From Pseudanabaena sp. (GTDB lineage: Bacteria > Cyanobacteriota > Cyanobacteriia > Pseudanabaenales > Pseudanabaenaceae): DNA of 64,000 nucleotides. Location of the stretch: contig QBMK01000002.1 of NCBI GenBank assembly GCA_003249035.1, positions 189,588-253,587 of the forward strand. The letters run 5' to 3'. A program made the position numbers and the translations under genes. Shown one piece after another: positions 53,341 to 62,058 of the stretch (positions within the stretch are counted from its first letter, which is position 1; each line of letters opens with the position of its first letter). The notes under the pieces are model-generated. The model made no database searches. It saw only the letters and a program-made list of their open reading frames with translations, and was not told where the DNA came from.

Positions 53341-54076
53341 CGGTTTCAACCTCCTTCTGAGCCATTTGCAAAGCGGGTAAAGGAATTCCAGATTCCACCA
53401 ATTCCTTGGGTGGAGCCATACGACTAGGCATTTCTAGGTATTGTCCAGTAAGGATTGGACTTACTACTTTCATTTCATGCTTAACGGCATAGTAGCGATG
53501 AGTACGGTTAAGATTAGCTCTTTCGTTAAATCCTTCAGTACCGATCTTTTTCCGCAATTTAATGATTGCGTCCATAATCGCTTCAGGGCGAGGAGGGCAG
53601 CCTGGGATATACACATCCACAGGGATTAGCTTATCAACACCACGAACTGTCGTGTATGAGTCAGTACTAAACATTCCGCCAGTAATTGTGCAAGCGCCCA
53701 TCGCAATTACATATTTCGGTTCTTGCATCTGCTCATAGAGACGTACTAACGCAGGAGCCATTTTCATCGTGACTGTCCCTGCAGTAATGATCAGATCAGC
53801 TTGGCGAGGGCTAGAACGGGGCAATAGTCCAAAGCGATCGAAGTCAAATCTGGAGCCAATCATTGCAGCAAACTCAATGAAGCAACAGCTTGTGCCATAG
53901 AGCATTGGCCAAAGACTAGACATTCTCGACCAGTTATAGAGGTCATTGAGAGTTGTTAAAACGACATTATTCGATAAGTCTTGGGTAACTTGAGGAGTTG
54001 CCGCAGGATTGATGAGTCGTTGAGTTTGTTCTTCGATGCTAAAGTCCAAACCAACGTTTTCGGATTTCATGACCAT
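53330..54076 (-). CDS. ndhK: NAD(P)H-quinone oxidoreductase subunit K
   Basis: Carries the N2-type 4Fe-4S cluster next to the quinone site in NDH-1. Cluster cysteines are visible in [10 protein letters not shown] (adjacent pair), MGACTITGG and [11 protein letters not shown]. About 248 residues, with a short C-terminal extension after the conserved core. AAGGAG seven bases before the ATG at 54076 fixes the start, which overlaps the ndhC stop by 10 bases. It is the middle gene of three that overlap end to end, so translation is probably coupled. Confidence 0.95.
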   Translation of the reverse strand: MVMKSENVGLDFSIEEQTQRLINPAATPQVTQDLSNNVVLTTLNDLYNWSRMSSLWPMLYGTSCCFIEFAAMIGSRFDFDRFGLLPRSSPRQADLIITAGTVTMKMAPALVRLYEQMQEPKYVIAMGACTITGGMFSTDSYTTVRGVDKLIPVDVYIPGCPPRPEAIMDAIIKLRKKIGTEGFNERANLNRTHRYYAVKHEMKVVSPILTGQYLEMPSRMAPPKELVESGIPLPALQMAQKEVETVGR

Positions 54077-54426
54077 TCTAAGGCTCCTTTTCTCCAAGCG
54101 TAGACTAGACCTAATACAAGAATACTAATAAAAATAAGTGCTTCCACAAAGGCAAGCAAGCCTAGTTTACTAAATGCAACTGCCCAAGGGTATAGAAATA
54201 CCGTTTCTACGTCAAAAATAACGAAGGCAAGCGCGAACATATAATAACGAATATTAAACTGTATCCAAGCTCCGCCAATGGGTTCACAGCCTGATTCGTA
54301 GGTGGTACGGCCTGCGGCTCCTGACTGTTTTGGGCTTAATAGAGCAGACAGTCCTAGCCCCGATAGAGGGACTAGAGTACAAACAATTATGAATACCAGT
54401 AAGTATTCGTATCCGCTTAAAACCAA
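54067..54426 (-). CDS. ndhC: NAD(P)H-quinone oxidoreductase subunit 3
   Basis: Membrane subunit of NDH-1 (NuoA/ND3 homologue), 119 residues, three helices. The conserved loop [27 protein letters not shown] region is intact, including the Cys known to be mobile in complex [13 protein letters not shown] follows in helix 2. It is first in the ndhC-K-J unit. Its promoter must lie in the 390-base upstream gap shared with heme oxygenase. Confidence 0.95.
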   Translation of the reverse strand: MVLSGYEYLLVFIIVCTLVPLSGLGLSALLSPKQSGAAGRTTYESGCEPIGGAWIQFNIRYYMFALAFVIFDVETVFLYPWAVAFSKLGLLAFVEALIFISILVLGLVYAWRKGALEWS

Positions 54427-54816
54427 AATTTATTACCTCTTCAAGCTAGCTTGACTAAAATCTAATTTGTGATGAACCATAGCCCTTCAGCAAATTAGGA
54501 GATGCTAGTTATATATTATATGGGAGGGATGGTAGATGAAAATTTGTTACAGACTAGAAATTTTTCTATGACTTGACTTATATAATTGAAACTTATGTTA
54601 AATGCTGTGGATTTTGAGGCTTTAGCAGTGATCGCAGTTTTTTGGTTCACCTGCAATTATCTGGATTAATTTATCCCAGCATATATTTCTTTAATCGTTT
54701 TTATTGCTGTTTTTACTACTAATTTTAAATTCATGTGAAGTGGTGCAAAGCACTGCCTAATATGAGCAATCACGTCACTTTAAATTAAAAATAATTAAAA
54801 AAATTTAGGAGAACTC
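54427..54816. other. Divergent intergenic region, ndhC and heme oxygenase
   Basis: 390 bases with no gene and no strong hairpin. The sequence is AT-rich, especially near 54780-54805. Both promoters must lie here; I could not place a convincing box for either. Confidence 0.6.
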
Positions 54817-55554
54817 ATGAGTCAAGGTTTAGCGACACTCTTGCGTGTAGGCACACAAAAATCTCATTCAGCAGCAGAGAGTACCGATTTTATCAAATGC
54901 TTTTTAAAGGGCGTGGTTGACAAGACCTCCTATAGCAGACTTGTTGGAAATCTTTATTTTGTTTATAAAGCGATCGAAGCTGAATTTGAAGTCCACAAAA
55001 ATGATCCAGTTCTTAGTAAGCTTTATTACCGTGAACTATGGCGTGAAAAGAGTCTAGAACTTGATATGTTGTTCTACTTTGGCTCCAATTGGCGTGAAGA
55101 GTTTAAGCCTACACCTGCTTGTGAGAAATATCTTGCTCGTATCCGCGAGATTTCGGCTAATGACCCTGTATTGCTAGTTGCTCATGCTTATACTCGCTAT
55201 ATGGGCGATCTTTCAGGCGGTCAGATCCTGAAGAAAATTGCTAAAGAGGCAATGGGTTTACAAGACGACAAGGGAACAGCTTTCTATGAATTTGATGACA
55301 TTCGTAATCATGGTGAATTCAAAAAGCGCTATCGTGAGGCTCTTGACACCTTGCCTGTAGATCCTGCCACTGCTGAACGCATTGTTGATGAAGCCAATGC
55401 TTCATTCCATATGAATATGGCAATGTTCCGTGAGTTAGAAGGTAACTGGTTTGTGGCTCTGACCAAGTTTGGTTGGAACTCTCTACTCACCAAGATCAAG
55501 GGTGAGCCAAAAGAGAATGGATCTGTCCGTCGTGAAACTAAAGCGGCTAGTTAG
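54817..55554 (+). CDS. ho1: Heme oxygenase
   Basis: Opens heme to biliverdin IXalpha, CO and iron using reduced ferredoxin and oxygen, the first step to phycocyanobilin. 245 residues. The heme ligand is His17 in GTQKSHSAAE, and the distal helix is TRYMGDLSGGQILKKIA. A Glu/Arg/Lys-rich tail ends the protein. AGGAG five bases before the ATG supports the start. It supplies pcyA (38317) and converges on hemH, which makes its substrate, across a shared terminator. Confidence 0.96.
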   Translation: MSQGLATLLRVGTQKSHSAAESTDFIKCFLKGVVDKTSYSRLVGNLYFVYKAIEAEFEVHKNDPVLSKLYYRELWREKSLELDMLFYFGSNWREEFKPTPACEKYLARIREISANDPVLLVAHAYTRYMGDLSGGQILKKIAKEAMGLQDDKGTAFYEFDDIRNHGEFKKRYREALDTLPVDPATAERIVDEANASFHMNMAMFRELEGNWFVALTKFGWNSLLTKIKGEPKENGSVRRETKAAS

Positions 55555-55560
55555 CTTTTA

Positions 55561-55615
55561 GCAAACCCAAAAAGAAAAGCGCTCGCTACGCGGGCGCTTT
55601 TCTTTTTGGGTTTGC
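55561..55615. terminator. Bidirectional terminator between ho1 and hemH
   Basis: A perfect 22-bp stem (GCAAACCCAAAAAGAAAAGC and on) with an 11-base loop. Its right arm touches the hemH stop codon. A and T runs in the arms suit both directions. Confidence 0.9.
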
Positions 55616-56766
55616 TATTGCACCAACATTCCTCTTCCTAGCCAAAGCTCTAGTAACAAGATCAGGAAACCAAGCATTGCTAAGCGTCCATTCCATACTT
55701 CAGCAGATTGGGTCATTCCCCATTCCCAACGCTCTTGAGGATAGAGTTTAGTGTCCTTTTGAGGCTGGATAGTTTCAGCAAAGGTAATGGGGTGATCGCT
55801 TAAAGCTTTTGTCACCACATCAGCTAAAGCTTGAATAAAAGTGGGGTCAGTATCAGGCGCAGGAACTCTAGCAAAAGTCTCAATCCCAGCATGTTCGGCA
55901 ATTTCACGGTACTCCATATCGATTTCTTCGAGGGTTTCGATATGCTCAGACACAAAGCTGATCGGTACTACTACCAATTCTTTTACGCCCTGCTCTGCAA
56001 GCTCGACGATCGCAACATCTGTATATGGCTGTAGCCATTCGACAGGACCAACACGACTTTGGTAGGCAAGCTTATAGGGATTAGAGCGATTAAGTTTTTG
56101 CATGATCAGAGCCGCGCAAGTTTCGATCTCTTTTTGATAAGGATCACCTGCTTCTTCGATGTAGCTGACAGGTACACCGTGGGCGCTAAAGAATATATGG
56201 GCTGCACTGGGATTTTTAACTTGATCGAGCTTGGTGGCGATCAGATTTGCCATTGCTTGCAAATAACCTGCATTGTCGTACCAAGAAGGTACAACTGTAT
56301 ATTTAATTTTTTGTAATTCTGGATCGCGTTGCCAAATACGATTTAGTAATCTAAAGCTAGAACCTGTGGTACTAATTGAAAATTGAGGATACAAAGGCAA
56401 AATCACTAATTCTTCGATCTTGTCCCGTTTGATTTGGGCGATCGCTTCTTCGGTGAAGGGATTCCAGTAACGCATTCCAATATAAACATTTACATCATGA
56501 CCGTTTTGCTGAAGCTGCGATCGCAATGCTTGTCCCTGAGCTTCGGTGATGCGCCTAAGGGGTGAACCGCCGCCAATTTTTTTGTAGTTTTCCTGAGATT
56601 TTTTAAAGCGTAGGGACGAAATTAACCATGCCAAAGGTGCTTGGAGCAATGGCGAAGGCAAGCGAATAATTTCTGGGTCAGAAAATAAGTTATACAAAAA
56701 TGGGCGGACATCTTCTAATTTGTCTGGTCCACCGAGGTTTAGCAGTAAAACGCCTAATCGCCCCAT
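55615..56766 (-). CDS. hemH: Ferrochelatase with C-terminal CAB-like helix
   Basis: Inserts iron into protoporphyrin IX to make heme. 383 residues: the catalytic domain (about 1-320) has LLLNLGGPD, the His of [19 protein letters not shown] and the acidic pair in [18 protein letters not shown] linker is followed by a chlorophyll-binding-type helix at the end ([20 protein letters not shown]), where ExxNxRxAM is the ligand motif. This tail is characteristic of cyanobacterial and plastid ferrochelatases and ties the enzyme to thylakoids and pigment balance. The gene ends at a terminator shared with ho1. Confidence 0.97.
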   Translation of the reverse strand: MGRLGVLLLNLGGPDKLEDVRPFLYNLFSDPEIIRLPSPLLQAPLAWLISSLRFKKSQENYKKIGGGSPLRRITEAQGQALRSQLQQNGHDVNVYIGMRYWNPFTEEAIAQIKRDKIEELVILPLYPQFSISTTGSSFRLLNRIWQRDPELQKIKYTVVPSWYDNAGYLQAMANLIATKLDQVKNPSAAHIFFSAHGVPVSYIEEAGDPYQKEIETCAALIMQKLNRSNPYKLAYQSRVGPVEWLQPYTDVAIVELAEQGVKELVVVPISFVSEHIETLEEIDMEYREIAEHAGIETFARVPAPDTDPTFIQALADVVTKALSDHPITFAETIQPQKDTKLYPQERWEWGMTQSAEVWNGRLAMLGFLILLLELWLGRGMLVQ

Positions 56767-56905
56767 ATCAATCGCTATATCCTTTTATGATTTGGATTTA
56801 TTATCTAGATCAAGAGATCAAATTTCACTAATTATAGCTAGCGCTAGGTTCGTTACACCGTTTTCATTAGAGATTAAAGCCATCTTCTCGCATATGCTCC
56901 AATAA

Positions 56906-57006
56906 TACCAATTCACGAAAGTGTGACAACACTTTTGTGAATTAAAAAACAAACCCAGTAAGGGTTTTAAAAACTAAAAATGGCGTAGCCATTTTTAGTT
57001 TTGGTA
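56906..57006. repeat. 101-bp two-hairpin repeat, family A, inverted copy
   Basis: It begins TACCAATTCACGAAAGTGT and ends TTTTAGTTTTGGTA, the reverse orientation of 19751 and 61379. The central core is CAAACCCAGTAAGGGTTTT. It fills much of the 314-base spacer 56767-57080, which has no gene. Confidence 0.9.
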
Positions 57007-57080
57007 TAAATTGTATAAAACCTTTTCAAGGCAACACTTTTACACAATTTATTGGGCGCCTCTGACTTGATTGGCTATAG

Positions 57081-57836
57081 CTACAATTTTGAGGTTTTTA
57101 GTTTCACCCACGCGATCGCATCTTCGATACTTGTCACCTTTTTGCCTTCAGGCATGGCAGGGCGTTGCACCATAATAATCGGAATTCCTAATTCTCTTGC
57201 AGCGATAATTTTGGCATAGGTAGCATCACCTCCACTATTCTTACTAACGATCGCTTGAATCCGATAATTTTGCAATAATTGATATTCCTGTTCGAAACTA
57301 AATGGCCCGCGATCAAGTAGAACTTCACTATTGGGTAATTCAATATCAGGAGGATCGATAGAGCGCATTAAATACCAAGTCTCTGGATAAACTTGCGATC
57401 GCTGTAAAAATGGCTTTAGTTGCTGTCTGCCAGATGTAATAAACACTCGATTTATCGAATTAGGAATTGCTGTTGCCGCAAACTCCAAGCTTTCTACTTC
57501 AATCCAATTGTCTCCAGACATCTTTTCCCATTGTGGACGAACGAGCATTAGATGGGGAATATTCGTAGCTTTGGCAGCAATCGAGCCATTAATTGTGATT
57601 TGTCCAGCGCAAGGATGGGTTACATCAATCAGGAAATCAATAGAATTTTCTTGTAAATAGTTAGCTAATCCCTCTGCACCGCCAAATCCACCAATGCGCA
57701 CTTGCCCAACGAGAGCAGAGGGCTTTTTGGTACGTCCTGCAAGAGAGCTAATTACTTCTATTTTGGGAATGGTTGCCAATTTAGCGGCGAGTTTAACTGC
57801 ATCACCAGTGCCTCCTAAGATGAGAATTTTTTTCAT
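57081..57836 (-). CDS. cobK: Precorrin-6A reductase (CobK/CbiJ)
   Basis: Reduces precorrin-6A, or its cobalt form, in corrin ring synthesis, using NADPH. 251 residues. The N-terminal nucleotide loop is ILILGGTGDAVKLAAKLA; VRIGGFGGAEGLANYL, DVTHPCAGQITINGS and FITSGRQQLKPFL are family signatures. Near the end SKNSGGDATYAKIIAARELG is also conserved. The ATG at 57836 has AGG upstream and lies 10 bases past the kinase stop; a frame to 57866 overlaps the kinase and is rejected. No other cobalamin gene lies nearby. Confidence 0.93.
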   Translation of the reverse strand: MKKILILGGTGDAVKLAAKLATIPKIEVISSLAGRTKKPSALVGQVRIGGFGGAEGLANYLQENSIDFLIDVTHPCAGQITINGSIAAKATNIPHLMLVRPQWEKMSGDNWIEVESLEFAATAIPNSINRVFITSGRQQLKPFLQRSQVYPETWYLMRSIDPPDIELPNSEVLLDRGPFSFEQEYQLLQNYRIQAIVSKNSGGDATYAKIIAARELGIPIIMVQRPAMPEGKKVTSIEDAIAWVKLKTSKL

Positions 57837-57846
57837 GATTGACCTG

Positions 57847-59763
57847 CTACTTATTGGTTGGCGCATGTTCTAGAGTCACGGCAATGCGAAAACCTGTGAT
57901 GCGATCGCCTTGACTGACTGCATTTTTAGAACGCTTAGCCGAGCGACAATAATGCGCAGGATCGCGCCAAGAGCCGCCACGTATTACTCGACAACTACAA
58001 TCGCCGCCTTGAGTCCAAGCGCTGCCATCCTTGGGCAGAAGGTCATAATCGTCATGCCAATTATCCGCACACCATTCCCAAACATTACCATGCATATCAT
58101 GCAAGCCAAAGCCATTGGCTGGGTAAGTCCCAACTTCTGTTGTAGAGGAATTACTGATACCTTGCGGAGCATATTTGTAAGGACTTGCACCATTATAGTT
58201 AGCTAGATTTGCAGCGATCGTTTCACCAAAACCAAAAGCAGTTAACGTTCCTGCTCGGCAAGCATATTCCCATTCCGATTCACTGGGCAAGCGATAGGGT
58301 CTTCCAGTTCGCTCTGCTAGTTTCTGACAAAAGACCTGTGTATCATACCAAGTGACAGTTTCCACAGGGCGATCGCCATTGCCTATAAAAATTGCAGGAT
58401 TATTATCCATCAAGATTTTCCATTGCCTTTGTGTAATTGGGAAACGAGACATAAAGAATGGGGAGATATTCACGATATGGCGTGGACTTTCTTCCTCACT
58501 GCGTTCAAACTCATTGATCGGCGATCCAATCTGAAGTCTTCCTGCTGGAATAAATACCATCTCCAACCCAATCGGTCTACCTTGGACATTGCCGAGAGTC
58601 TCGATATAGATTTTGCCTGTTTTTTGTCGCGTGTTAATTTGCAACTGATTTTTGGTTGATTTACCAATGATGGCGTTTCGATTAACACTAACTATGGCAG
58701 TCTCATAGGAAAATTGCGATAACTGTGGTGCGATCGCTGGAGTTTGTTGAGATTTGGGTAGATTGATCGGAGTAATCTGTGTCTTCACACCTGCTTTTAG
58801 GTAAGTTGACCGTTGAAATATTGGTCTATTAGATTGCGAGGAGGATGAAGTTGAAGTTAAATTCTTTAGATCATTTAATACTGCCTGAGCTGTCTGATAA
58901 CGCTGACTTGGTGCTGAGACAATCATGCGATCTAGAACCTGACCAAGAACAGGACTAATGGATGTATTTCCTAGAAAATTACGCCATATCCAAGTTCCAT
59001 CCATATCCATTAACTCGAATGGTGAGACATCGGTTAGCAGATGAATACAGGTTACGCCCAAACTATAGAGATCGCTAGCAAAGATTGCTTTCCCGCGCAC
59101 TTGTTCTGGGGCAACATACACTGCACTCCCAATGTGGGTTCCCGTCTCCATCATTGCGGCAGCTGTCACAAATTTTGCTGCGCCAAAATCAACTAACACA
59201 TGATTGCCAGCCGCCATTGAACCAGCTAAAGAGCCAGAGATGCTAGGCGATCGCCTACGGATAATATTTTCGGGCTTGATGTCACGATGGATCACAGTGC
59301 GATCGTGAATAAATTGCAGAACTGGCAGTAAGTCTGCTAACAATAGCCGAATCTTCGATTCACTAAAAGCTCCCTGCTCTTGTAGTTCTTTTAGCAGATC
59401 CTGTCCATCTATAAATTCTTGGATCAGATATTGCTGCCCCTCGTGCTCAAGGTGAGCGAATAATGCTGGTATTTGCGGATGTTTGCCCAAATCATCGAGG
59501 CGAATTGCTTCTTGTTGAAATAATTCGGCTGCTTTCACTGCACTACTAAGATCGGCGGGAAAGAACTGCTTAATCACACAGCGAGGCTGCGAAGGGAGTG
59601 CCTCATCAATACCAATAAAAGCTCTGCCAAAACCGCCTTGACCAAGAATTTTAATTGCCCGATAGCGATCGCCTATCTTAAGTCTTGAGCCACATTGACT
59701 ACAGAAACTTAGGATGGGATCTGGATTTAAATAATTGCAGTGAGGATTGAGGCATTGACTCAT
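57847..59763 (-). CDS. Zinc-ribbon Ser/Thr kinase with FGE-like C-terminal domain
   Basis: 638 residues. Cys4, Cys9, Cys21 and Cys24 form an N-terminal zinc ribbon. The kinase domain (about 34-305) is complete: GQGGFGRAFIG, CVIKQFF, VIHRDIKPENIIRR, LVDFGAAKF and YVAPEQVRG. A Ser/Thr/Gln-rich linker leads to an FGE-like domain (about 400-632: GRLQIGSPINEFERSEEE, LPSESEWEYACRAG, GLHDMHGNVWEWC). Where true FGE has C-x4-C, this reads RDPAHYC, so the first catalytic Cys is gone and it should not make formylglycine. It may bind ligand or target protein instead. cobK follows 10 bases later. Confidence 0.92.
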   Translation of the reverse strand: MSQCLNPHCNYLNPDPILSFCSQCGSRLKIGDRYRAIKILGQGGFGRAFIGIDEALPSQPRCVIKQFFPADLSSAVKAAELFQQEAIRLDDLGKHPQIPALFAHLEHEGQQYLIQEFIDGQDLLKELQEQGAFSESKIRLLLADLLPVLQFIHDRTVIHRDIKPENIIRRRSPSISGSLAGSMAAGNHVLVDFGAAKFVTAAAMMETGTHIGSAVYVAPEQVRGKAIFASDLYSLGVTCIHLLTDVSPFELMDMDGTWIWRNFLGNTSISPVLGQVLDRMIVSAPSQRYQTAQAVLNDLKNLTSTSSSSQSNRPIFQRSTYLKAGVKTQITPINLPKSQQTPAIAPQLSQFSYETAIVSVNRNAIIGKSTKNQLQINTRQKTGKIYIETLGNVQGRPIGLEMVFIPAGRLQIGSPINEFERSEEESPRHIVNISPFFMSRFPITQRQWKILMDNNPAIFIGNGDRPVETVTWYDTQVFCQKLAERTGRPYRLPSESEWEYACRAGTLTAFGFGETIAANLANYNGASPYKYAPQGISNSSTTEVGTYPANGFGLHDMHGNVWEWCADNWHDDYDLLPKDGSAWTQGGDCSCRVIRGGSWRDPAHYCRSAKRSKNAVSQGDRITGFRIAVTLEHAPTNK

Positions 59764-59775
59764 GATTGCATCAAT

Positions 59776-60570
59776 TTAATCAGGAATAGAATCCATCTTG
59801 GCAAAACCAATCAATTGCATTTTACCTTCCGTAAGCTCAAGTTTCAGAACTCTCGCTGTGATGCCTTTACTTTCTAATTGCCGTAAATCTAAGACTTTAT
59901 TCAATCCATCTGTAAAAGCTTTGGCAATTCGATCGGGGAGAGGAGTTCCGGCTAATTCGATTTTTGGATTGATTATTTGCAGTTTTGTACCACCAATGGT
60001 TTTTAGTTCAGCATTCACCGCAACATCTAGATTTGTGGGTTTAGGCTTATTTGGTGTTGGTTGTGACGTTAATGTAGCCGAAAGTCGGATGCGATCGCCT
60101 GCCAAAAAAGTTACTTCTGGATTGGTCAGATTAAGAATTTCGGGATTTTTATTTGTTCCAGAAATATCAATGCTGAGATTTTTAAAGGAAGATTGGATAG
60201 TAGGCGATCGCAAGGCTTTATTAACATCTTCAGAACGCAAAACAATGCGCACAGCTGCCTGTAATGGGCGACGCAAAATTATTTTGCCTGATTGCAGTGC
60301 GCTAGGATCGATGCTAATCGGATCAGTTTCTAGATCGACCTGATCAATTCGCAAAAATTCTAAGACGTAAACTCCACGACCTGCGACACGGATGCGATCG
60401 ACGTTACCCAAAAGAATTTGATAATTAGGAGCATTGTCAACGCGCACTTCTAGGACATCAGCCCGAACTATTTGCCCACGCAAAAAGTCCGTCGCGATTT
60501 TATCAATCGCAATCCCTGGTGCGCCCGCTAAACCTAAAACCGTCGTGAGTAACCCGGCAAATAATTCCAT
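59776..60570 (-). CDS. DUF2993 protein
   Basis: 264 residues with a hydrophobic N-terminus (MELFAGLLTTVLGLAGAPG), then a beta-rich body resembling DUF2993 (VRVDNAPNYQILLGNVDRIR and VYVLEFLRIDQVDLETDPI). Members recall lipid-binding tubular folds and are common in cyanobacteria; the role is unproved. A helical segment (FTDGLNKVLDLRQLESKGI) near the end is conserved. The stop lies 12 bases before the kinase gene on the same strand, so the DUF2993, kinase and cobK genes probably share one message. Confidence 0.85.
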   Translation of the reverse strand: MELFAGLLTTVLGLAGAPGIAIDKIATDFLRGQIVRADVLEVRVDNAPNYQILLGNVDRIRVAGRGVYVLEFLRIDQVDLETDPISIDPSALQSGKIILRRPLQAAVRIVLRSEDVNKALRSPTIQSSFKNLSIDISGTNKNPEILNLTNPEVTFLAGDRIRLSATLTSQPTPNKPKPTNLDVAVNAELKTIGGTKLQIINPKIELAGTPLPDRIAKAFTDGLNKVLDLRQLESKGITARVLKLELTEGKMQLIGFAKMDSIPD

Positions 60571-60604
60571 AAAAAGGAGATGAGTTTATCTGCAATCATA
60601 GACC

Positions 60605-60657
60605 AAAACCTAGAAATTAAAAGCGCCGTATAGCATGGCTTTTAATTTCTAGGTTTT
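60605..60657. repeat. AAAACC-ended hairpin, 20-bp stem
   Basis: Perfect arms start AAAACCTAGAAATT and enclose a 13-base loop. It lies in the divergent spacer between the DUF2993 and GNAT genes, so it is not a terminator. Confidence 0.85.
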
Positions 60658-60852
60658 AATTAAGATCAAAGCGCTATATTTTTTCTATAAGTAAATAGAC
60701 ATGATTAAATATAGAATCCTAAAAGTTATTGCGTCCGCTACTCGGGCAGTAAAACTTTTTGGGCTGTTTTTTAATTGTGCTGTGAGACTTTGCTCTTTAG
60801 GTGGGCGGCACAATTTTTTGGAATAACTTAAAAAGTTTAGGAATATAAGTCT

Positions 60853-61365
60853 ATGCAAATTCGGTTGGCAATAGAGGCAGATTTACCCGCAATCATTGAA
60901 ATTTATAATGCTGCTATTCCTAGTCGTCTTGCAACTGCCGATCTTGAACCAATCTCTGTTGAGAGCCGCCGCACTTGGTTTCGATCGCATGATGATCGCT
61001 ATCCTGTCTGGGTGATCACAATCGGCGATCGCAATATTCAAAGCGATCAAAATGAGAAGATCATTGGGTGGCTGAGCTTGCAAATGTTTTATGGTCGCCC
61101 CGCTTATCACAAAACTGCCGAAGTCAGTATTTACATAGATCCTAGATCTCAAGGCAATGGAATCGGCAAGGAGTTGCTTGGGTATGCGATCGCCCAATGT
61201 CCTAAGTTGAATATTACTAAATTAGTCGGGTTTGTATTTGCTCACAATGCTGCTAGTCGTCGTCTATTTGAAAGATTTGGCTTTACGGAATGGGGCTTTT
61301 TACCGGAAATTGCCGAATTAGATGGAATAGATCAAAGTTTAGTGATTTTTGGCAAAATTATTTAA
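60853..61365 (+). CDS. GNAT N-acetyltransferase (phosphinothricin/methionine-derivative type)
   Basis: 170 residues, single GNAT domain. The start MQIRLAIEADLPAIIEIYN and the acetyl-CoA loop DPRSQGNGIGKELLGYAI fit the subfamily that acetylates phosphinothricin, methionine sulfone or related amino groups. The C-terminal GFVFAHNAASRRLFERFGF is also typical. The natural substrate is unknown and resistance should not be assumed. It is transcribed alone and followed by a family A repeat. Confidence 0.88.
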   Translation: MQIRLAIEADLPAIIEIYNAAIPSRLATADLEPISVESRRTWFRSHDDRYPVWVITIGDRNIQSDQNEKIIGWLSLQMFYGRPAYHKTAEVSIYIDPRSQGNGIGKELLGYAIAQCPKLNITKLVGFVFAHNAASRRLFERFGFTEWGFLPEIAELDGIDQSLVIFGKII

Positions 61366-61378
61366 AAAAGTAGAATAA

Positions 61379-61479
61379 TACCAAAACTAAAAATGGCTAC
61401 GCCATTTTTAGTTTTGAAAACCCTTACTGGGTTTGGTTTTTAATTCACGAAAGTGTTGTCACACTTTCGTGAATTGGTA
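61379..61479. repeat. 101-bp two-hairpin repeat, family A
   Basis: TACCAAAACTAAAAATGG opens hairpin 1, the core is AAAACCCTTACTGGGTTTGG, and hairpin 2 is AATTCACGAAAGTGT with its inverse, ending TTGGTA. It begins 13 bases after the GNAT stop. Confidence 0.9.
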
Positions 61480-61523
61480 TAATTGTGTTGTGAAGGGGGT
61501 GCGACCTCAATACAGTACAGTTA

Positions 61524-61757
61524 TTAGACAGCAAGGCAAACTTCTTCGGGTGAAGCTAATCGACTAGCGATTTTAGTTGATTGACTGTCAATACATCCTG
61601 CACTGGTCGTGGCTTCTCTTCCTTCACTGACTCGATACCATTGCTGCAATTTAGCGTTGATCTCTTGCCATGTGTTGGTAATGCGCCAATATCGAAAGTA
61701 ACCATAGACAGTCTGTCATACAGGAAAATCATGAGGTAACATTCGCCACGCACAGCC
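61524..61757 (-). pseudogene. IS5-family transposase remnant
   Basis: Read on the minus strand from 61757: GCAWRMLPHDFPV, a TGA stop, then QTVYGYFRYWRITNTWQEIN and on to AGCIDSQSTKIASRLAS before a TAA. This is the N-terminal middle of an IS5/IS1031-type transposase up to the first catalytic Asp (DSQS). The first about 50 residues and everything beyond are missing. The spacer 61366-62058 holds this, a family A repeat and otherwise no gene. Confidence 0.85.
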
Positions 61758-61804
61758 TGCGGCGTTAATTTGGAAGCTTTTTTGCGCTTTTTTGATTACC
61801 AAAA

Positions 61805-61824
61805 ACTTCTCAAACACTCTCTAA
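61805..61824 (-). mobile_element. Terminal repeat of IS5-family remnant
   Basis: Inverted it reads TTAGAGAGTGTTTGAGAAGT, differing at one base from the left end of the MITE-like element at 25014. It marks the start side of the broken transposase. Confidence 0.7.
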
Positions 61825-62058
61825 GTTCCGCTAATCTTACCCATCGATTTTCTCATGACAGTTTTCCACTAAATGGAAGATAGAAATTCTCGAATGATAG
61901 TTGTCCTTTTGCGGAACGTCGGCACATAAAATTTTATTGGTGCAAGGTTTTTTCTTGTTTTTGTGCTTTTCTCTTGCATTTAATCAGTTTTTTCTACCCT
62001 TGAAAACTACTAATTTCAACTGTTTCTGCCTTTTTCAGGAAGCCTTAAGTAAATGTGA

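Noticed and set aside
59798-60343. 181-residue plus-strand frame
   Set aside because: Antisense to the DUF2993 gene; no ribosome site or domain.
6206-61479. CRISPR array from recurring hairpin units
   Set aside because: Copies are dispersed over 55 kb, not regularly spaced, and no cas gene is present.
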